From contig WFUQ01000077.1 in the NCBI GenBank assembly GCA_015484935.1, forward strand, positions 1 through 10,370: a DNA stretch of 10,370 bases, written 5' to 3'. The notes beneath the pieces were generated by a model. It was not told the origin of the DNA. It made no database searches and saw nothing but the letters and a program-made list of their open reading frames with translations. The position numbers and the translations under genes are program-made. Below are positions 7,023 through 10,370 of this stretch, piece by piece (the stretch's first letter is position 1; the number at the start of each line of letters is the position of its first letter). The stretch comes from Gammaproteobacteria bacterium (lineage in GTDB: Bacteria > Pseudomonadota > Gammaproteobacteria > SZUA-229).

Positions 7023-8450
7023 ATGCCCAGCCACCCAGACAGAAAACAGATACTGAAACGACCTGTCGAACAGTATCAGAGCACGATACCCGCACCGCAT
7101 GACCAGACCACACTGGAGCGATTACGCAGTCTGGAGCAACGGCTTGACAACTTGCGACAACAACACAAAGCCATATCTGAAAGCTGCAAGATCACTTCCA
7201 GAAAGATTGGTGAAGCCAGAAAAAACGGCGATGATATCAGCGCACTGACTGCGTCCATGCGCGAGGCAAGTGCCCGGAACAAAGACTTGCAGCAAGAGAT
7301 AAAACAGGTCGAAACCGATATCCTCGCCTGCTTCGAACTTGAAAACAGTCCATCATCTGAATCACAAAAAGCCCCGCCACATGCAAGGCACTACAAGACA
7401 GAAGCAACCGATGTCAGCGGACTCAGCATCACCCTGTCAGATGACATAGCGACGCGCTGGAACGACTACGTCGCCAGCAACCCGGCAGCGACCATCCACC
7501 ATCGTTATGAATGGAAGCGATTATTCGAAGACAGCTATGGTCATAATTGTTATTACTTCTGCGCATGTGACAGACACGATGTGGTAGTCGGTATCCTGCC
7601 TCTGATACACATGCAGAGCAGACTGTTCGGTAACTTTCTGGTGTCGATGCCGTTCTTTCAGTCTGGCGGTGCCGTTGCTGACTCACCCGAGATTGAACAG
7701 GCACTTATGGCTGAAGCGATCCGCTACGCCACCGACAGAGGCATAGAACATATCGAATTCAGAGATGATATATCACGCAGCGAATTGCCAGCACAGTCAC
7801 ATAAGGTCAACATGGTACTGGCCTTGCCAGAGGATGAAAAAGCCTTATGGAACTCTTTCACACCCAAGTTACGCGCCCAGATAAAAAAACCACAGCGAAA
7901 AGAGACTGAATTACGCTTTGCCGGTATCGAGTTACTGGATGATTTCTATCAGGTCTATTCGCGCAATATGCGTGATCTCGGTTCACCTGCACACAGCAAA
8001 CAATTCATCGCACACATTCTGAGACACTTCCCGGATAACAGCTGGCTGGTGGTCATCAGACATCATGGCAAAGCGGTCTCTGCCGGATTGTTACTCGGGC
8101 ATGCTGATATGCTGGAGATACCACTGGCATCGACTGTCCGTTCAGCCAACCGCTACAGTATGAATATGCTGTTGTACTGGGAGATATTAAAATTTGCCGT
8201 CGAACACGGTTATCGACAGTTCAACTTCGGTCGTTCCAGCAAGGGTGCAGGCACCTATCGCTTCAAGCAACAATGGGGAGCTCGTCCACAGACACTACAC
8301 TGGCATTATTGGCTACGGGATGAGGCACGCGGTATGCCATCGTTGAACACCAGCAACCCCAGGTATGCACTGGTGATCAATATATGGAAGAGACTACCAC
8401 TGTGGATAACACGGATCATCGGACCGGCTATCGTCAGATATCTGCCTTGA
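7023..8450 (+). CDS. XrtA-associated FemAB-like acyltransferase with SerRS-like N-terminal arm
   Basis: Cytoplasmic GNAT-fold transferase of 475 residues, about 130 longer than the usual FemAB of PEP-CTERM loci. Residues 135-475 match that family. Marks are WNDYVASNPAATIHHRYEWK (146-165), LPLIHMQSRLFGNFLVSMPF (192-211), LRAQIKKPQRK (283-293), RNMRDLGSP (314-322), the donor-site segment FNFGRSSKGAGTYRFKQQWG (400-419), and the ending WKRLPLWITRIIGPAIVRYLP. FemAB enzymes transfer amino acids from aminoacyl-tRNA to an amine; in exosortase loci the real substrate is unknown. Residues about 30-108 form two long charged helices around KIGEARKNGDDISAL (61-75). This closely resembles the tRNA-binding arm at the N-terminus of seryl-tRNA synthetase. 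A polar linker (109-133) joins the two parts. It lies 21 bases after the deacetylase and is probably cotranscribed with it; no clear Shine-Dalgarno sequence. Family call firm, arm relationship likely, tRNA binding inferred. Confidence 0.9.
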   Translation: MPSHPDRKQILKRPVEQYQSTIPAPHDQTTLERLRSLEQRLDNLRQQHKAISESCKITSRKIGEARKNGDDISALTASMREASARNKDLQQEIKQVETDILACFELENSPSSESQKAPPHARHYKTEATDVSGLSITLSDDIATRWNDYVASNPAATIHHRYEWKRLFEDSYGHNCYYFCACDRHDVVVGILPLIHMQSRLFGNFLVSMPFFQSGGAVADSPEIEQALMAEAIRYATDRGIEHIEFRDDISRSELPAQSHKVNMVLALPEDEKALWNSFTPKLRAQIKKPQRKETELRFAGIELLDDFYQVYSRNMRDLGSPAHSKQFIAHILRHFPDNSWLVVIRHHGKAVSAGLLLGHADMLEIPLASTVRSANRYSMNMLLYWEILKFAVEHGYRQFNFGRSSKGAGTYRFKQQWGARPQTLHWHYWLRDEARGMPSLNTSNPRYALVINIWKRLPLWITRIIGPAIVRYLP

Positions 8451-8481
8451 ACGCAGCCTGCTGTGACACGGCTACGCCGGT

Positions 8482-9336
8482 TCAGGGCTGTTCGATCAGA
8501 CCGAGGTCACCCAACACTTCTCTCGCGGTACAGAATTCAAAGTCCTGCATCAGCTGTTGTAGCCTGTGTTCGCATTTATCCAGATTATTATAATGCCTGA
8601 AGCGTGAGAACCAGGTCGTCTCGACCCGCGGCTGATCAGGATCGATCTCCCAGGGATGGAGATAGAAGATAAACGGTTGCTGTCGTCGATTGACCTGCTT
8701 CAGACCAGCCTTACTCAAGGCATACGGATACAGGCGAAAATATCCCCCGCCCGCGATGGGTAACTTATAGTTGAATACCTTCGCTGTCGATAACGGGAAT
8801 TCGATTATCGATCTGTCCCGGGGTGTTTTCAGATGGTGTGGTACTTCGACTGCATCCGGTATGCCATAACGGTCGTGTCGCACCGGGAAGATACTGGAAT
8901 CATATTCGAATCCGGCTTCCACCAGAATATCCAGTGCCCACAATGTTTTTTCCACGATAGAGTAACTGGCAGCCCGGTAACCCGTCACAGGTGCCTGTAT
9001 GATATCTTCCAGGATACGTTTTGACTTGATCGTCTCTTCACGGAACACTTCAGGAGTCTGCTTGTACACCAGCTCGTGGCTGAAGCCATGGCACGCTACT
9101 TCATGCCCTCTGTTAGCGATCTCCTTGACCAGTGCCGGATTCCGCTCGGCCACCCAGCCCAGAACAAAAAAGGTCGCTCTGCTCTGATGCTGATCGAACA
9201 TATCGAGCAGTCGACGCGTGTTCTGTTCTACGCGTAAGGGATAGTCATCCCATCTGTCTCGACTGATGCTATGCGCAAAAGCAGACACATGAAAATAATC
9301 TTCGACATCGACTGTCAAGGCATTACGGATGGTCAT
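8482..9336 (-). CDS. XrtA-type polysaccharide deacetylase (DUF3473)
   Basis: Deacetylase of 284 residues, the normal length for the family tied to exosortase A EPS loci. It has the altered NodB motif 1 typical of this group, LTVDVEDYFHVSAF (7-20), with Asp10, Glu12 and Asp13. Motif 2 is ACHGFSHE (81-88; His83, His87) and motif 3 is GYRAASYSI (119-127; Arg121). The DUF3473 tail has IAGGGYFRLYPY (194-205), the catalytic-site strand FYLHPWEID (224-232; His227), and a conserved ending with FSRFRHYNN. It lacks a signal peptide. It probably deacetylates an N-acetylated sugar on the lipid-linked or nascent EPS. It follows the tyrosine kinase on the same strand after 28 bases. No Shine-Dalgarno sequence precedes the ATG; the junction instead carries TACCGGTACCTTTTATG, nearly the same as the sequence before the phosphatase start. 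It is convergent with FemAB, 31 bases apart. Confidence 0.95.
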   Translation of the reverse strand: MTIRNALTVDVEDYFHVSAFAHSISRDRWDDYPLRVEQNTRRLLDMFDQHQSRATFFVLGWVAERNPALVKEIANRGHEVACHGFSHELVYKQTPEVFREETIKSKRILEDIIQAPVTGYRAASYSIVEKTLWALDILVEAGFEYDSSIFPVRHDRYGIPDAVEVPHHLKTPRDRSIIEFPLSTAKVFNYKLPIAGGGYFRLYPYALSKAGLKQVNRRQQPFIFYLHPWEIDPDQPRVETTWFSRFRHYNNLDKCEHRLQQLMQDFEFCTAREVLGDLGLIEQP

Positions 9337-9364
9337 AAAAGGTACCGGTACTACTGGTCAGTGA

Positions 9365-10219
9365 CTAGGCTTCAGCATCAGGTGCGTAATAACCATAGTA
9401 ATAGCCACTGTCACCCTGAACGCCTTCTGTCTTGTTCAGAACCAGTCCTACCGCTTTCTCTTCGGGAATCATGGTCAAGGCATTTTCGACCAGCATCTGT
9501 GGTGTCTTACCGGTTTCGACGACGAATGCGACCTGACCGACCAGACCTGCCAGAACCTGAGTCTCGGGTGTCGGCAACATCGGCGGGCCATCGAATATGA
9601 TGACGCGATCTTCATAACGAGATGCCATCTCGTCGACCAGTTCAGACATGCGTTCACTGGCGAGATACTCGGTGACGTATTCGTCATGTTTACCCGCACT
9701 GATGACACTCAATTCTGTTATATCCGTACGCATGATGACATCACCGATCGTCAAGGTATCGCTTTTCAGCACCTCTGTCAGACCGGGTGTATTTTCGATG
9801 CCCAGCTTGTGACTGGTGCCTTTTTTACTGACATCGCAATCGACCAGTAACACCGTATGATCGCGTTCCTGAGCGATAGACAAGGCCAGATTGATCGCCG
9901 TGTGCGTCTTGCCTTCACCGGGTATCGAGCTGGTCACCAAAATAAGATTGCCACGCTCGACCAGTGAAGACGATTTCCCGTAGGCGTTCGATAACAGTGG
10001 TCGTTTGATGCGTCGATACTGGTCAACATAGATCTGTCCGAGATTACTGCCGGGGACCAGCATGTTCTCCAGCCGCAACCGGTCTTTTATCCGGGTCGAC
10101 TTGCCACGCGTGACTGGTCGACCACCCTCAGTCTGCTCGTCTTTGTTACTGATACTGTCATCCAGTGCCATCAGTTCGACGATGGTTGCACTTGCCTTGT
10201 CTTTTTTATTATCACTCAT
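9365..10219 (-). CDS. BY-type tyrosine autokinase (CpsD/Wzc C-half type, XrtA-associated)
   Basis: Cytoplasmic bacterial tyrosine kinase of 284 residues that regulates EPS polymerisation and export together with its membrane activator (the Wzz-like protein just upstream). It has the P-loop LVTSSIPGEGKTHTAIN (94-110), the Walker A' motif VLLVDCDVSKKG (123-134; Asp127, Asp129), and Walker B VIIFDGPPMLP (206-216). The C-terminal tyrosine cluster SGYYYGYYAPDAEA (271-284) holds five tyrosines and is the expected autophosphorylation site. The N-terminal 50 residues are polar and probably disordered, ahead of YVDQYRRIKRPLL (64-76), the helix that packs on a neighbouring subunit in BY-kinase rings. 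An ATG at 10267 would add 16 residues and overlap the upstream stop by 8 bases. I preferred the ATG at 10219 because the family usually begins this close to its first helix. AAGGA lies 15 bases upstream, farther than ideal. The phosphatase at 2833-3393 is its likely antagonist. Confidence 0.93.
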   Translation of the reverse strand: MSDNKKDKASATIVELMALDDSISNKDEQTEGGRPVTRGKSTRIKDRLRLENMLVPGSNLGQIYVDQYRRIKRPLLSNAYGKSSSLVERGNLILVTSSIPGEGKTHTAINLALSIAQERDHTVLLVDCDVSKKGTSHKLGIENTPGLTEVLKSDTLTIGDVIMRTDITELSVISAGKHDEYVTEYLASERMSELVDEMASRYEDRVIIFDGPPMLPTPETQVLAGLVGQVAFVVETGKTPQMLVENALTMIPEEKAVGLVLNKTEGVQGDSGYYYGYYAPDAEA

Positions 10220-10259
10220 ACGAAAAATAATGCGTCCTTGGTTCAGCTTACGCCCAGGA

Positions 10260-10370
10260 TTAAACATTCCTCATAAACAGAACACCACTAAACACCAGTA
10301 TCAACAGAATCGATGCTGAAAGAAACGAAGCAAGCTGTATCTTGCGTTGTTTTTTATGCTCATCCGAGAG
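10260..10370 (-). CDS. Wzz-like chain-length determinant, C-terminal end
   Basis: Only the last 36 codons lie in the window. They read from the right edge to a TAA at 10262-10260: a charged stretch (SDEHKKQRKIQ), one hydrophobic helix of about 22 residues (residues 12-33), and a short basic end (MRNV). This is how polysaccharide co-polymerases of the Wzz family finish, with the second membrane helix and a short cytoplasmic tail. A BY-kinase directly downstream is the usual partner. The stop overlaps the kinase's outer ATG (10267) by 8 bases (ATGTTTAA), which suggests translational coupling. The large periplasmic coiled-coil part is outside the window, so the family call leans on context. Confidence 0.7.
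   Translation of the reverse strand, partial: LSDEHKKQRKIQLASFLSASILLILVFSGVLFMRNV

Noticed and set aside
8451..8481. Possible terminator between FemAB and the DUF3473 deacetylase (CGGC-TAC-GCCG and partial CAGCC/GGCTG pairing)
   Set aside because: The stems are 4-5 bp or bulged, with no T-run on either strand.
9342..9351. GTACCGGTAC palindrome between kinase and deacetylase
   Set aside because: Ten bases is common by chance. It is reported only as part of the shared upstream motif.
1..10370. tRNA or rRNA genes, CRISPR arrays, insertion sequences, phage attachment sites
   Set aside because: I saw no cloverleaf, spaced direct repeats, transposase-like frame or terminal inverted repeats. The window is packed with EPS genes.

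Overview
The window looks like part of an exopolysaccharide (EPS) locus of the exosortase A / PEP-CTERM type, most likely from a gammaproteobacterium. Four right-hand genes form a recognisable set: the tail of a Wzz-like chain-length protein, a BY-type tyrosine autokinase with a C-terminal tyrosine cluster, a DUF3473-type polysaccharide deacetylase, and an XrtA-associated FemAB protein. The taxonomic guess rests on this gene set and on mid-GC coding style with frequent GAT and ATA codons. No rRNA or other taxonomic marker is present, and neither exosortase A (EpsH/XrtA) nor a PEP-CTERM protein lies in the window, so the type is inferred.

Layout from left to right. The + strand 3' end of a secreted jelly-roll (lyase-like) protein ends at 436. 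A - strand set follows (3393 down to 452): low-molecular-weight protein tyrosine phosphatase, multi-spanning O-antigen ligase/polymerase, and membrane acyltransferase. A divergent regulatory gap at 3394-3545 holds a 21-bp palindrome and possible promoters. Then come a + strand ATP-grasp ligase (3546-4727) and a convergent - strand family-4 glycosyltransferase (4746-5852). A second divergent gap (5853-5957) leads to a + strand pair: a NodB-type deacetylase (5958-7001) and FemAB (7023-8450). FemAB converges on a - strand group that enters from the right edge: Wzz tail, tyrosine kinase, DUF3473 deacetylase (10370 down to 8482). There is no gene-free stretch above about 150 bases.

How the genes may work together. 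The glycosyltransferase builds the repeat unit. The ligase/polymerase and the Wzz/kinase pair, with the phosphatase resetting the kinase, control polymerisation and export. The acyltransferase O-acylates the glycan and the lyase-like protein may trim it. The less ordinary module is two different deacetylases, which would expose amino groups, next to two enzymes that form amide bonds in known families (ATP-grasp and FemAB). This suggests an aminoacylated or otherwise amidated EPS.

The most notable single observation is that FemAB carries an N-terminal helical hairpin strongly resembling the tRNA-binding arm of seryl-tRNA synthetase. Most starts lack a clear Shine-Dalgarno sequence, and two share a 14/17-base upstream motif instead.
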